Both the position numbers and the translations under genes were made by a program. The notes beneath the pieces were generated by a model, which saw only the letters and a list, made by a program, of their open reading frames with translations, ran no database searches and was not told the DNA's origin. Source: Candidatus Undinarchaeales archaeon (GTDB taxonomy: Archaea; SpSt-1190; JASMDC01). Taken from it: a DNA stretch of 64,000 nt. This document shows positions 17,422 to 25,933 of this stretch, one piece after another. The number at the start of each line of letters is the position of its first letter. The first letter of the stretch is position 1. Where the stretch lies: positions 62,001 through 126,000 of the forward strand of contig JASMDC010000007.1 of the NCBI GenBank assembly GCA_030753015.1, read 5' to 3'.

Positions 17422-18651
17422 ATGAGAGGCAAGGTCGCTGTCATCGGTGCAGGACAGGGCGGCATCACGTTCTCCCTCCTCTGGATCCTCAACAAGGTCG
17501 TACCGACCAAGAATCTCACACTCTTCGAGTCCCCTGCCGGTGGGCTCAAGAAGCGCCTCGATGTATTGCAGCAGGCAGAATCGTGGACATTCAAGATCGC
17601 GAACCCGAAGGACGCTGCCAAGATCAAGAGCACCCATGAGATCACAACGCTGCCCAAGGTCACCAACGACATCGCTGAGGCGGTCACCGATGCAGATTAC
17701 ATCCACATACTCACGCCCGCCCATCACCACCGGAGTCTGGTCAGTAGCCTTGCGCCCCACATCGATCGGGAAGGGGCTTACCTCATCATCCACTCGGACG
17801 GCGTGGGCGGCACACTCTGCGCACGGAAGATCCTGCACGAGGACACCGGCTCGAAGCGCCAGCAGAAGGTCCGCAGGTCAGTGCAGATCCTGGGCACTGA
17901 GACGCTGGGTATCACTTGCAAAGCATTCGTGAACATCGAGGAGGGAACGGTCACCTCCCTGCTCAAACGCCAGAAGAACAACCTGCTCGCGACCGGGGTC
18001 CCAATTAGGCCCATGGAGAAGAACATGGCGAAAGTGCAGCCGTTCTTCCTGCCGACGAAGCTGCAGCCCTGCAACGATCCTCTGGAGGAGGGTGTTCACG
18101 ACTCGCCCGCTTTCCATGCTCTGGGCATGCTCGGCAACGTGAGCAAGATCATGGCCGTCGCCAGGGGCGATCGGAACCCATTCAACTTCTACCTCAGTTT
18201 CACCAAGAAGATGACGGAACGGATGGAGCGCTTCGACAAGGAAAGGGCCCGGATCTCGGTCAACCTGGGCATGGAGCCTGCAAAGTCGTGCCGCACCTTC
18301 CTTAACGGGGCGTACGACATCGCCCTCACCGACAAGAAGGGCAGACGCCGTTCGCTCCACGAGATGCTCAATGATCGTAAGACCCCGTACTACGGGGGTC
18401 CCGAGGTGTCGCCTGCGCCCAGTATCCTGACCCACCGGTACCTCACCGAGGAGCTCCCCACCAGGGTCGTTCCCATGTGGTCGCTGGGCAAGGCGCTTGA
18501 TATGGACGTGCCCGTCCACCAGAGCGTCATCGACGAGGTGATCGCCCTCGGTATGGAGCGCATCGTCAAGGAAGGCAGGACGCTCGCTGCCATGGGGATA
18601 TCGCGATCCGGGGTGCGGAAGTGGAAGGAAACGGTCAAGCAGTTCTACTAG
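17422..18651 (+). CDS. NAD/NADP octopine/nopaline (opine) dehydrogenase-family protein
   Basis: The N-terminus has a Rossmann signature (VAVIGAGQGG, G9-x-G11-x-x-G14) and 'DADYIHILTPAHHH' as in opine and related 2-hydroxyacid/ketopantoate reductase folds. The C-terminal half is the helical octopine-dehydrogenase domain with the conserved 'MLGN' and 'APSILTHRYLTEELP' regions. The reaction class would be reductive condensation of an amino acid with a keto acid, or its reverse; the substrate is unknown. The ATG is about 30 bp after a TATA-like TTTTATTA (about 17391-17398). The amidohydrolase frame starts 31 bp before this gene's stop, so they form an operon. Confidence 0.8.
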   Translation: MRGKVAVIGAGQGGITFSLLWILNKVVPTKNLTLFESPAGGLKKRLDVLQQAESWTFKIANPKDAAKIKSTHEITTLPKVTNDIAEAVTDADYIHILTPAHHHRSLVSSLAPHIDREGAYLIIHSDGVGGTLCARKILHEDTGSKRQQKVRRSVQILGTETLGITCKAFVNIEEGTVTSLLKRQKNNLLATGVPIRPMEKNMAKVQPFFLPTKLQPCNDPLEEGVHDSPAFHALGMLGNVSKIMAVARGDRNPFNFYLSFTKKMTERMERFDKERARISVNLGMEPAKSCRTFLNGAYDIALTDKKGRRRSLHEMLNDRKTPYYGGPEVSPAPSILTHRYLTEELPTRVVPMWSLGKALDMDVPVHQSVIDEVIALGMERIVKEGRTLAAMGISRSGVRKWKETVKQFY

Positions 18652-20057
18652 AGAGCGAGGGTCCCGGTCCACGTGTCTGGACGCTGAACAATGTCCTCCT
18701 TCTTGACGGTACGGGGGAGAATCCTCCGAGAGCCTCGAGCATCACGTTCGCTCCCGACGGGACCATCACCTCGATAACACCAGGGGCAGAAGGTGAGTGC
18801 GAGCTCATGGCCGAGCCCGCTGTAGTCAACATCCACGCCCACGGGATCATCCCCGGCACGCCGCTCTTCTCCAGCGCTTCGGAGCCCCCGGTGCCCGAGC
18901 AGACCCTGGAGAACCTCCGGATACACCTCCGGCAGGGGACCGGGACGATCATATCGGCGGACAACTTCTGTGATCCCGTCGCAGTGCGTACTGTACGCCG
19001 GGCCTTCCCCTATCTCTCCATCTACACACTCTCCAACGTGAATCCCCACGCCCTGGCCGCGGCGAGGTGCGTGGACGGACGCGGGCTCTCCGAGGCTAGG
19101 TTCCTGGACACAGAGACCCAGATCAGGCGCCATCCCGACGTTGTGATCGGTGTGGGAGAGGTAGGCTCGGGCGCCACATTCCTCGGTGGTGTTGCCGCCT
19201 ACCGTATCATCCCCGACATCGTCCGCGCGCGGTGCGGCGTCGTATTGGGGGAGCGTGGCGGGGAGCGACTGAAGAAAGCACTGTACGATCTGCGTACGCT
19301 CATACCCCGGGAAAGCCCTGAGGAGCTCAAGAAGTACCGGGAGGCGGCAGCCGACCTTGGCATACCGGTCGGGTCAATGGATGGTATTCGGCGCGACATC
19401 GTCGAACGGCTGGGACCTGCGGTCAAGGAGGAGATGGAGAGCACGCGCTATGCTGCTCAGGTGGCTAAGATGACCGGCGCTCCCATGCTCGTCCACACGG
19501 GGCTACCCTCCCTGGGTGTCATCGAAAGGATCGCCGACCTGCCCCGAGTGCTCGTGCTGGGCCATACCAACCACCCCGCCATCCCGCCCGACGAGGCGAT
19601 GGCCTGGGTCCGTTCGATCAAGGAGCGGCGTAAGTACCCCACGTACGCCGGCGCCTCGACGTTCAACTCGGCCCGGGAGGGCTTCACTGACGAGCTGGAG
19701 ACCTTCGTCAGGTTCATCGATGAGGGCGCTGCCGACATAATATCCACCGACTACGGCGCCGGTCACCACGACCCCATCAGGGGCCGCGTACTGGCCGCCT
19801 GCAAGGAGACCGGTAAGGAGTACTGGCGGGTGCTGCCGGCCTTCACAAGCACGCCAGCGGACGTCTTCGGGTTCGACTCAGGGGTGCTCGCTGAGGGCCG
19901 GCCAGCTGACGTGGTGCTCGCCAACATCGATGACCCGCGAACACCGCTCGCGGTCGTCCACCGGGGACGGCTCGCGTACCGGGCCGAAGGTGCCGAGGAT
20001 GCTCTGTCAGGGTGTCTCGAGCTCGAGGGACCGTCAACTGTCAAGGGAGATGAGTAG
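18621..20057 (+). CDS. Amidohydrolase-superfamily enzyme (enamidase/adenine-deaminase-like)
   Basis: A metal-dependent TIM-barrel hydrolase. The first metal site H72-A-H74 lies in 'NIHAHG' after a small beta domain. Later candidates are 'GEVGSG' (Glu), 'MLVHTG' (His), 'VLGHTNHP' (His) and the catalytic Asp in 'ISTDYGAGHHD'. The C-terminus returns to the beta domain ('VLAEGRPADVVLA'). The order resembles enamidase and adenine-deaminase-like subfamilies, so a cyclic amide or amidine is the likely substrate. The GTG at 18621 overlaps the upstream dehydrogenase by 31 bp. No later in-frame ATG comes before the metal site region, so this start or a nearby alternative codon must be used. The downstream gene overlaps by 8 bp. 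Confidence 0.85.
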   Translation: MEGNGQAVLLESEGPGPRVWTLNNVLLLDGTGENPPRASSITFAPDGTITSITPGAEGECELMAEPAVVNIHAHGIIPGTPLFSSASEPPVPEQTLENLRIHLRQGTGTIISADNFCDPVAVRTVRRAFPYLSIYTLSNVNPHALAAARCVDGRGLSEARFLDTETQIRRHPDVVIGVGEVGSGATFLGGVAAYRIIPDIVRARCGVVLGERGGERLKKALYDLRTLIPRESPEELKKYREAAADLGIPVGSMDGIRRDIVERLGPAVKEEMESTRYAAQVAKMTGAPMLVHTGLPSLGVIERIADLPRVLVLGHTNHPAIPPDEAMAWVRSIKERRKYPTYAGASTFNSAREGFTDELETFVRFIDEGAADIISTDYGAGHHDPIRGRVLAACKETGKEYWRVLPAFTSTPADVFGFDSGVLAEGRPADVVLANIDDPRTPLAVVHRGRLAYRAEGAEDALSGCLELEGPSTVKGDE

Positions 20058-21321
20058 CGTAATGCCGGACGACGGCCCTGCAGCGCAGGTGACCGGGAAC
20101 CAGAACCTCGTCAACCTGCTAATCATCGGCGTTATCGTGGTGGTTCTGTGGTTCGCGCTCGTGAACATCATCCCGCCCCTGCCCTCAACGGACGGGCTCG
20201 TCGACCTGCTAGAGGAAGGACAAGGGGGAAACGGCGCGCTCCGGTGCGCGTTCACCTTCGGCGGCAGCTGGAACATCTATGAGGATCCCAAGTACTGCGT
20301 TCCGCCCGACCATGCGGACACGGACGATCCCGCTGACGCCACCGAGTGCATCTGGTACGTCCAGAACGGGTGCACGCCCGGGAGCGACCCCGGGTGCACG
20401 GCCCCGCCCAGGGACCGCATCCCACGCCAGGATCTGTGCGCGCTCCATCCGTGTCGGGCACGGGACATGTTCGTTGCTGCCAGTGACGCCAAGTACGGCT
20501 GGCCCTACTTCGAGGTGTGCATCCCCGCCGCTCTGCTGGAGGACGATGCCGTAGAAGCGATCCCGATAAAACGCCGCGGTGCCAGCAAGGCCCCACCGAC
20601 ACCGCTTCCCCGGGAGCTGCTCGAGCCGTACACCGACATCTGGACGGCCCTCGATCCCGTGTGCTCCGGACGTCCCGCCCCGCAGGGGGAGTGTCCCGAG
20701 GGGATGGTGTTCATCGGCTCGTGCGGCGGTTTCTGCATCGACCTGTACGAAGCGTCGCGCGGTCCCCGCGGAGGGGCCCAGTCGAAGCCTAGACGGAGGC
20801 CGTGGACCGATATCACCTGGAACGGCGCCCAGCGTGCCTGCATGATGGCCGGCAAGCGCCTGTGCAAGGACTTCGAGTGGGTGGCGGCATGCAACCTGGA
20901 CGGCGATCGCTACGGCCTCACCGAGGAGGAGGACGATGAGCAGTACGGGTGCGCCACGCGACCGGTCGCGAACGACACCGGCCTCCTCACCGGCAGCCGA
21001 TCCAAATGTCGGAGCGATGCGGGCGTCCACGACATGATCGGTAACGTCTGGGAGTGGACGGACGCACGGGTGCCGGACGACTCGTGGACCGGGAAGGGCG
21101 GATCCATAGGGGAGCTCATGGGCACGAATCCCACCAGGTACGGCCACGATGCGCTCTATAGGAATTCTGTCGCCAGGGGGAACACCTTCCTTCGGGGCGG
21201 CGGCCGGTACGGGGGCACCGGCGAGTCGGAGGAACGCGGATGTTTCAACCTTGCCCTGGGCGCCGAGCCCGGGTACAGCCTTCCGGGTATCGGGTTCAGG
21301 TGCTGCGCGGACCCGGAGTGA
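20050..21321 (+). CDS. Membrane-anchored formylglycine-generating-enzyme-fold protein
   Basis: A single membrane helix (about residues 20-40) anchors a Cys-rich extracytoplasmic region. The last ~210 residues form an FGE/SUMF1-type domain: 'PEGMVFIGSCGGFCIDLYEAS' region near 215-235, then 'RACMMAGKRLCKDFEWVAAC', 'HDMIGNVWEWTD' near 327 and the terminal 'GIGFRCC'. The paired active-site Cys of true formylglycine-generating enzymes are not evident in the usual place before 'FLRGGG', so it may be a binding or non-FGly member of this fold. The ATG at 20050 (8-bp overlap with the amidohydrolase) and the ATG at 20062 are both plausible; the much longer frame from 19930 is not. Confidence 0.82.
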   Translation: MSSVMPDDGPAAQVTGNQNLVNLLIIGVIVVVLWFALVNIIPPLPSTDGLVDLLEEGQGGNGALRCAFTFGGSWNIYEDPKYCVPPDHADTDDPADATECIWYVQNGCTPGSDPGCTAPPRDRIPRQDLCALHPCRARDMFVAASDAKYGWPYFEVCIPAALLEDDAVEAIPIKRRGASKAPPTPLPRELLEPYTDIWTALDPVCSGRPAPQGECPEGMVFIGSCGGFCIDLYEASRGPRGGAQSKPRRRPWTDITWNGAQRACMMAGKRLCKDFEWVAACNLDGDRYGLTEEEDDEQYGCATRPVANDTGLLTGSRSKCRSDAGVHDMIGNVWEWTDARVPDDSWTGKGGSIGELMGTNPTRYGHDALYRNSVARGNTFLRGGGRYGGTGESEERGCFNLALGAEPGYSLPGIGFRCCADPE

Positions 21322-21328
21322 GGGGCGC

Positions 21329-21952
21329 TCAGGGTAGCCATACCTCTCTGACGTTGTACCTGACGCCCTCACCGTTCAGGAAACCAGTCATCCCTCCTAA
21401 GGAACGCAGGGGGACGAGGAGCACGCCCCGTCCAAGCCTCGTGCCGCCCAGCATCTCTACCTTGCCCTTTGACGTGTATGTCTTCTCACCCACCTTCTGC
21501 GAGTAACCGTAGAGGGCACGCCATAGCTTCACCTTCCTTGCACGTTCCAAATCGGCGAGGTCGAGCTCGAACAATCCTTGCCCCTCCATGTTCTTCGGGA
21601 CGACACTGGACGGTCCATAGAGGGTGACTGCCGACTCCGCGAGGGCCGACTGCAGGGACTCCCAGGTCTCCAACCTACCCACTCGGAGCGAGATTGGATT
21701 CCTTATACCCTCGAGATGGTGCTTCCTTGCATCCTCTGACGCCTCGAAGAGGTCGAGCCGGCCACGTATCCTCTTCTCGTATCCATCGTCCTCGATATCG
21801 ATGAACACGTCGATGTCGCTCTCCTCGTCGAAGTCGCCGCGTGCCACAGAACCGAACACGAGCACTCGCTGGACGGCGGTGCCGATAGCCGGATCCTTGA
21901 TGAGGAACGACACAAAGCTCGATGCATAGGAAAGAAGGTCATACCTGTTCAT
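21329..21952 (-). CDS. Minimal nucleotidyltransferase (MNT-type) protein
   Basis: The N-terminal half is a polymerase-beta-type nucleotidyltransferase domain: the G34-S35 motif in 'VFGSVARGDFDEESDIDVF' with the two catalytic Asp at D46 and D48. A C-terminal extension of about 120 residues has no motif I recognise. MNT proteins paired with HEPN proteins act as antitoxins that AMPylate the HEPN toxin. The start at 21952 ('MNRYDLL') overlaps the HEPN-like gene by 14 bp; the upstream ATG at 21976 is less likely. The two genes form one operon. Confidence 0.82.
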   Translation of the reverse strand: MNRYDLLSYASSFVSFLIKDPAIGTAVQRVLVFGSVARGDFDEESDIDVFIDIEDDGYEKRIRGRLDLFEASEDARKHHLEGIRNPISLRVGRLETWESLQSALAESAVTLYGPSSVVPKNMEGQGLFELDLADLERARKVKLWRALYGYSQKVGEKTYTSKGKVEMLGGTRLGRGVLLVPLRSLGGMTGFLNGEGVRYNVREVWLP

Positions 21953-22349
21953 CCGACCACCCTCCGTCAAGGCCAAGTATCCTGGACTCTATGTTAGTGA
22001 AGAGCTCGAGAACCCTCTCGATATCTCCTTGCTCCTTGGGAGCACCGTACGCGAGATTCTCGCTCTGATCCTCCAACTCCACCATGAGGTCCACGACAGC
22101 CTCCCTGTCGGGGAATGTCGGGAGCCGCTCAAGAACAGTCTTAGATTTGAACCAGCGATGGTTGATCTGGGCCCCTGAAGTGATCAGGTTCTTCAAGTGA
22201 AGGTCTGCTGAGAGCAGTTCGACGACGCTCCGTGAAGCATGCAGCCCGACGATCCTCTGGGCATTCACCAGTCCCCGGACCCTCAAAGCCCATTCGAAGA
22301 TGGCCAGCCTGTGCTCCCGATAGGCATTAAGATGGTCCTCGTACCGCAT
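21939..22349 (-). CDS. HEPN-like partner of the nucleotidyltransferase
   Basis: A 136-residue all-helical protein. It has an R-x4-H sequence in 'AQRIVGLHASRS', followed by 'VELLSADLHLKNLI' and 'NHRWFKSKTV', a pattern I associate with archaeal proteins paired with MNT nucleotidyltransferases. The R-x4-H is nearer the N-terminus than in classic HEPN RNases, so assignment to the toxic HEPN class is tentative. The ATG at 22349 is about 26 bp from the TATA core of the first operator copy. Expected role: RNase toxin controlled by the downstream nucleotidyltransferase. Confidence 0.65.
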   Translation of the reverse strand: MRYEDHLNAYREHRLAIFEWALRVRGLVNAQRIVGLHASRSVVELLSADLHLKNLITSGAQINHRWFKSKTVLERLPTFPDREAVVDLMVELEDQSENLAYGAPKEQGDIERVLELFTNIESRILGLDGGWSDEQV

Positions 22350-22360
22350 AGGTATATTAT

Positions 22361-22436
22361 ATGTGACTTAGTATATAAAAATTATGTTACTAAGGCGCAT
22401 ATGTCACCTAGTATATAAAATTTATGCGACTAAGTA
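22361..22436. promoter_or_regulatory. Duplicated 34-bp operator containing TATA boxes
   Basis: Two direct copies, 22361-22394 and 22401-22434, lie 40 bp apart and differ at about five bases. Each has the inverted pair CTTAGT or CCTAGT ... ACTAAG around a central TATATAAAA. The copy nearer the HEPN gene has its TATA core (read on the minus strand) about 26 bp from the ATG at 22349. The arrangement fits a repressor that covers the promoter in tandem. The stretch from 22437 to 22544 shows nothing further. Confidence 0.65.
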
Positions 22437-22544
22437 ACATAAACCCTGACATGATGGCACCCCTTCATCGCCAGACACGGCCACACCACCATCCGCGAGA
22501 AGTCCTTCTCGATTCGCGTGCGGATTAGGCTGACTATGGACGGG

Positions 22545-24002
22545 CTATTTGTCCTTCAGGATGTCTTTAGCAGAGAATACTGCGACCATGTTCGTCTGTG
22601 AGGGACGGTCCAGCATGTTTGCGGCGATGATGAGCGTTTCGTCATGTTCGATGAGGTCCTTCTCGAAACAGGCCTTGACGGACCTTCGAATCAGGGTCAG
22701 GCTATCCTCGGATCCCTCGAGTCCCGGTATCAGGAGTGGTTCGATACCCCATACAAGCCTCATCTCCCTCGCGGTCCGAGTATGGGACGTGATCCCGAGG
22801 ATGGGCAACGAGGGCCTGTATTTCGATACCATCCGCCCGGTGTAGCCGTTATGGGTGAGGCAGATGATCATACCGTTCTTGCACTGCATGTCGCTCAGTT
22901 TCTTGCATGCGGAGTACACCAAGTGACCGATCATCTCGGATGTGGTCTCGTGCTCCGAGTCGTAGTTGTCAGGATCCCTCTGGGGGATCAGTGCCTCGGA
23001 CACACGTATCACCCGCTCCATCATTTCCACGGCCTCACCGGGGAATTCGCCCGATGCTGTCTCGGCGCTCAGCATGACCGCGTCGGCGCCGTCCTCGATC
23101 GCGTTGAACACGTCGGAGATCTCCGCTCTTGTGGGCATGGGGGACTTCACCATGGACTCGAGCATCTGGGTGGCCACGATGATCGGCTTTCCCGCGATGT
23201 TGCACTTCCTGATCATCTCCTTCTGGTAGGGGAGCACCTCTTCCGGGGGGATCTCGACGCCCAGGTCGCCTCGTGCCACCATGATGCCGTCGGAGACCTC
23301 AAGGATGGTGTCGAACGTTGCTAGCGCGATGGGTCGGTCGATCTTCGTGATCAGCTTGATCCCGTCATTGCCGCGCTCGATCAGGATCTTCTTGACAGCG
23401 AGCACGTCGCTCTCGGTGTCCACGTAGGACACAGCCACGAACTCCGGATCGAGATCGGCGATGACCCAGAGGTCCTGTATGTCCTGCCCTGTCGGGACCG
23501 TGAACGGGAAGACGAGCGACGGCGTGTTCACGCCCATCCTGCTGGAGATGAACCCACCGGATAGGATCGTGCACTCCATCTCCTCCTCCGAGATGGTCTC
23601 TATCCTCAGGCACACGATACCGTCATTGATGTAGAACAGGTCGCCCTGCTTCAGATCCTCGTAGAGGTCCTTGTTTGTGATTGAGATCTTCTCGCTTGTA
23701 CCGGTGACGTCCTTGTTCGTGATTGTTATGCTGTTCCCCGCATGGAGGACTGCCCCGCCCTTCTGCATCTTGCCGATCCTGATCTTGGGTCCCTGGAGCT
23801 CGCAAATGATCGGTATGCTATCGTCCGCCTTCCTGACGTTCTTGAACAATGAGAGCTTCTCGTTGATCGTCCCGCACGAGAAATCGATGCGTGCACAGTC
23901 CATCCCGAGCTCTGTCAGCTTCCGTATCTGCTCGGGTGTTGATGTCGCGGGTCCCAGGGTGCAGATGATCTTGGATTTCGTGAGCGACTTCTGGTTGTCC
24001 AT
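22545..24002 (-). CDS. pyk: Pyruvate kinase
   Basis: Converts phosphoenolpyruvate and ADP to pyruvate and ATP, the last step of glycolysis. Family hallmarks run through the protein: 'SKIICTLGPAT' at the N-terminus, the B-domain around residues 70-170, 'LITKIDRP' with the catalytic Lys, 'MVARGDLGVEIP', 'KPIIVATQMLESM', 'PTRAEISDVFNA' and 'AVMLSAETASG'. It is followed by a normal C-terminal allosteric domain. The length of 485 aa is standard. I prefer the ATG at 24002 (MDNQKSL) over the GTG at 24026, because a TATA-like TTTATAG near 24041-24047 would put the transcript start between the two. The gene lies downstream of mutL in the same orientation but has its own promoter. Confidence 0.95.
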   Translation of the reverse strand: MDNQKSLTKSKIICTLGPATSTPEQIRKLTELGMDCARIDFSCGTINEKLSLFKNVRKADDSIPIICELQGPKIRIGKMQKGGAVLHAGNSITITNKDVTGTSEKISITNKDLYEDLKQGDLFYINDGIVCLRIETISEEEMECTILSGGFISSRMGVNTPSLVFPFTVPTGQDIQDLWVIADLDPEFVAVSYVDTESDVLAVKKILIERGNDGIKLITKIDRPIALATFDTILEVSDGIMVARGDLGVEIPPEEVLPYQKEMIRKCNIAGKPIIVATQMLESMVKSPMPTRAEISDVFNAIEDGADAVMLSAETASGEFPGEAVEMMERVIRVSEALIPQRDPDNYDSEHETTSEMIGHLVYSACKKLSDMQCKNGMIICLTHNGYTGRMVSKYRPSLPILGITSHTRTAREMRLVWGIEPLLIPGLEGSEDSLTLIRRSVKACFEKDLIEHDETLIIAANMLDRPSQTNMVAVFSAKDILKDK

Positions 24003-24082
24003 GGGCCAGCCCCCCTTCCAGGGCACATGTCCCTACATATCTATAAATCAATGGGAATCCGCAGGGGGCTGCGGTCCGCTAC

Positions 24083-25933
24083 CTATCCCACGATCCGGCT
24101 GAAGTCCTTTTCGATGCGGGTGCGGGTGAGGCCGACGATGGTGGGCCTGCCGTGGGGGCAGTTCCATGGATGCTCGCAGCGCAGGAGCTTGCGTAGCAGG
24201 TCCTCCGCCTGGCCGGGCGTGAGGCGCTCGCCCGCCTTGATGGAACCGCGACAGGCCATGATCTTGAGGATGGCGTCCACCTGCGACTCCCGATGCTTGG
24301 GTTTCCCGAGCCGGAGGATGTCGTCGATGAGCGCACGCACCTGATCGGGACCGGTGGTCCTGCCGAGCACCACGGGCACGCGGCTCACCTGGAAGCTGTT
24401 CTTGCCGAAGGGCTCGATGGCCAGGCCGAGCCCGGCAAGCTCGTCCAGTCGGTCCTGCAGCAGCACCGCCTCCCGCGGTCCCAGCTCGAGCACCTGGGGT
24501 GACACCAGCTCCTGACCTCCAACGTCGCCATCGGCGTGCGACCGGACGAGCTCCTCGTACTTGGTGCGCTCGGCGGCCGCGTGGAGGTCGACCATCAGCA
24601 GCTCGTCCCGTCCCTGAAAGAGCAGGTAGGTATCGAACAGCTCTCCGATGTAGATGAGGCCTGCGAACCGTCCATCGAACCGCTCCTGCTGGGGCAGGTC
24701 CTCCACGGGCGTGTCGGTCCGGCCCGACGGAGCTGTCTCCCGAGGCTTTGCCAACACCGCCTGGACCTGGCCGGGCCGCGTCCCGATATCGGTACCGACC
24801 GGAGCGCTCCTCGCAGCGGGCCTTGCTACTGGACGTGAGATGCCACGGGCCGCCCTGTCAGCGCCTACTGTCCCCGGTAATGGCTCCTGCTGTGTCGAGG
24901 GGGCCAGGGGGATCCCCGCTCCGGCAGCACGGAACACCGGCGCCCGCGCTGCGAGCGCGTCGGCCACGACGGCGGCTACGGCGTCGGACACCCTGGACGG
25001 ATGGACGAACCGCACCTCCCGCTTGGAAGGATGGACGTTCACGTCCACCTCGGCGGGGTCCACCTCGATGAAGAGCACGCCGGGCGGTACGTTCCTGCCC
25101 GGCGGAAGGGTGCCCCTGTATCCCTCGGACAGCGCACGGCGCAGGAGGGGCATGCGCACCGGCCGGCCGTTGACGAAAACGAAGGGGGGACGTGCGGGTG
25201 GTGCGGGGGCATCGGGGGGCACGATGAGGCCGTACGCACGCACCCCGTCCCGCTCATCGTCAACGGTCACCATGTGCCGGGCGACGTCCTTGCCCAGGAC
25301 CGCCATGGCGGCGGCCTCGAGCTCGCCGGACCCCGGCGTGAGCAGGAGGGTATGCCCTCCGTGCTCCAGGCTGAAGGATACGTCGGCGTTGGCCAGGGCG
25401 GCGGCGTTCACCACCTCGGTCACGTGACCCAGCTCGGTCGCCGTTGCGCGAAGGTGCTTTCGCCGGGCGGGCGTGTTGAAGAACAGTTCCCGCACCTCGA
25501 CCTCGGTGCCCGTGGGGGCGGCTGTGGGCTGGACCGATACCGTCCGGCCCCCCTCCACACGTACCTCTGTCGCTCCCGCCAGCGGATCGCGGCAGGTGAC
25601 CAGCCGCACGAGGGCGACCGAGGCGATGGAGGGCAGCGCCTCGCCCCTGAATCCCAGGGTGCCCAGTCCGCGCAGGTCGTCGATGGCGACGAGCTTGGAC
25701 GTAGCGTGGCGTTCGAAGCACAGCTCGGCGTCCTCGGCGGTCATGGCGCGGCCGTCGTCGCGTACGGCCACCAGCTCCTTACCTCCGTCGGAGACGCGCA
25801 CCTCGATCCGGGTCGACCCGGCGTCCAGGGCGTTCTCCACCAGCTCCTTCACCACCGACGCTGGCCGCTCGACCACCTCGCCCGCAGCGATCTGGTTCGC
25901 CACGACGTCAGAGAGCACTTGGATCTCAGTCAT
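24083..25933 (-). CDS. mutL: DNA mismatch repair protein MutL
   Basis: The N-terminal GHKL ATPase is complete: 'NQIAAGEVVERPASVVKELVENALDAG' region, 'DDGRAM', 'RHATSK' and 'GTLGFRGEALPSI'. A Pro/Ala-rich linker follows, then the C-terminal dimerisation domain. The endonuclease site reads 'DLHAAAERTKYE' near residue 447, that is D-L-H-A-x2-E-x4-E with Leu where Gln is usual. The C-terminal 'CPHGRP' metal-site motif is present, so latent nicking activity is likely. It would act with MutS to direct strand removal. The ATG at 25933 overlaps the end of mutS by 8 bp. The N-terminal six residues of the longest frame (start 25948) lie inside mutS and are not needed. Confidence 0.95.
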   Translation of the reverse strand: MTEIQVLSDVVANQIAAGEVVERPASVVKELVENALDAGSTRIEVRVSDGGKELVAVRDDGRAMTAEDAELCFERHATSKLVAIDDLRGLGTLGFRGEALPSIASVALVRLVTCRDPLAGATEVRVEGGRTVSVQPTAAPTGTEVEVRELFFNTPARRKHLRATATELGHVTEVVNAAALANADVSFSLEHGGHTLLLTPGSGELEAAAMAVLGKDVARHMVTVDDERDGVRAYGLIVPPDAPAPPARPPFVFVNGRPVRMPLLRRALSEGYRGTLPPGRNVPPGVLFIEVDPAEVDVNVHPSKREVRFVHPSRVSDAVAAVVADALAARAPVFRAAGAGIPLAPSTQQEPLPGTVGADRAARGISRPVARPAARSAPVGTDIGTRPGQVQAVLAKPRETAPSGRTDTPVEDLPQQERFDGRFAGLIYIGELFDTYLLFQGRDELLMVDLHAAAERTKYEELVRSHADGDVGGQELVSPQVLELGPREAVLLQDRLDELAGLGLAIEPFGKNSFQVSRVPVVLGRTTGPDQVRALIDDILRLGKPKHRESQVDAILKIMACRGSIKAGERLTPGQAEDLLRKLLRCEHPWNCPHGRPTIVGLTRTRIEKDFSRIVG

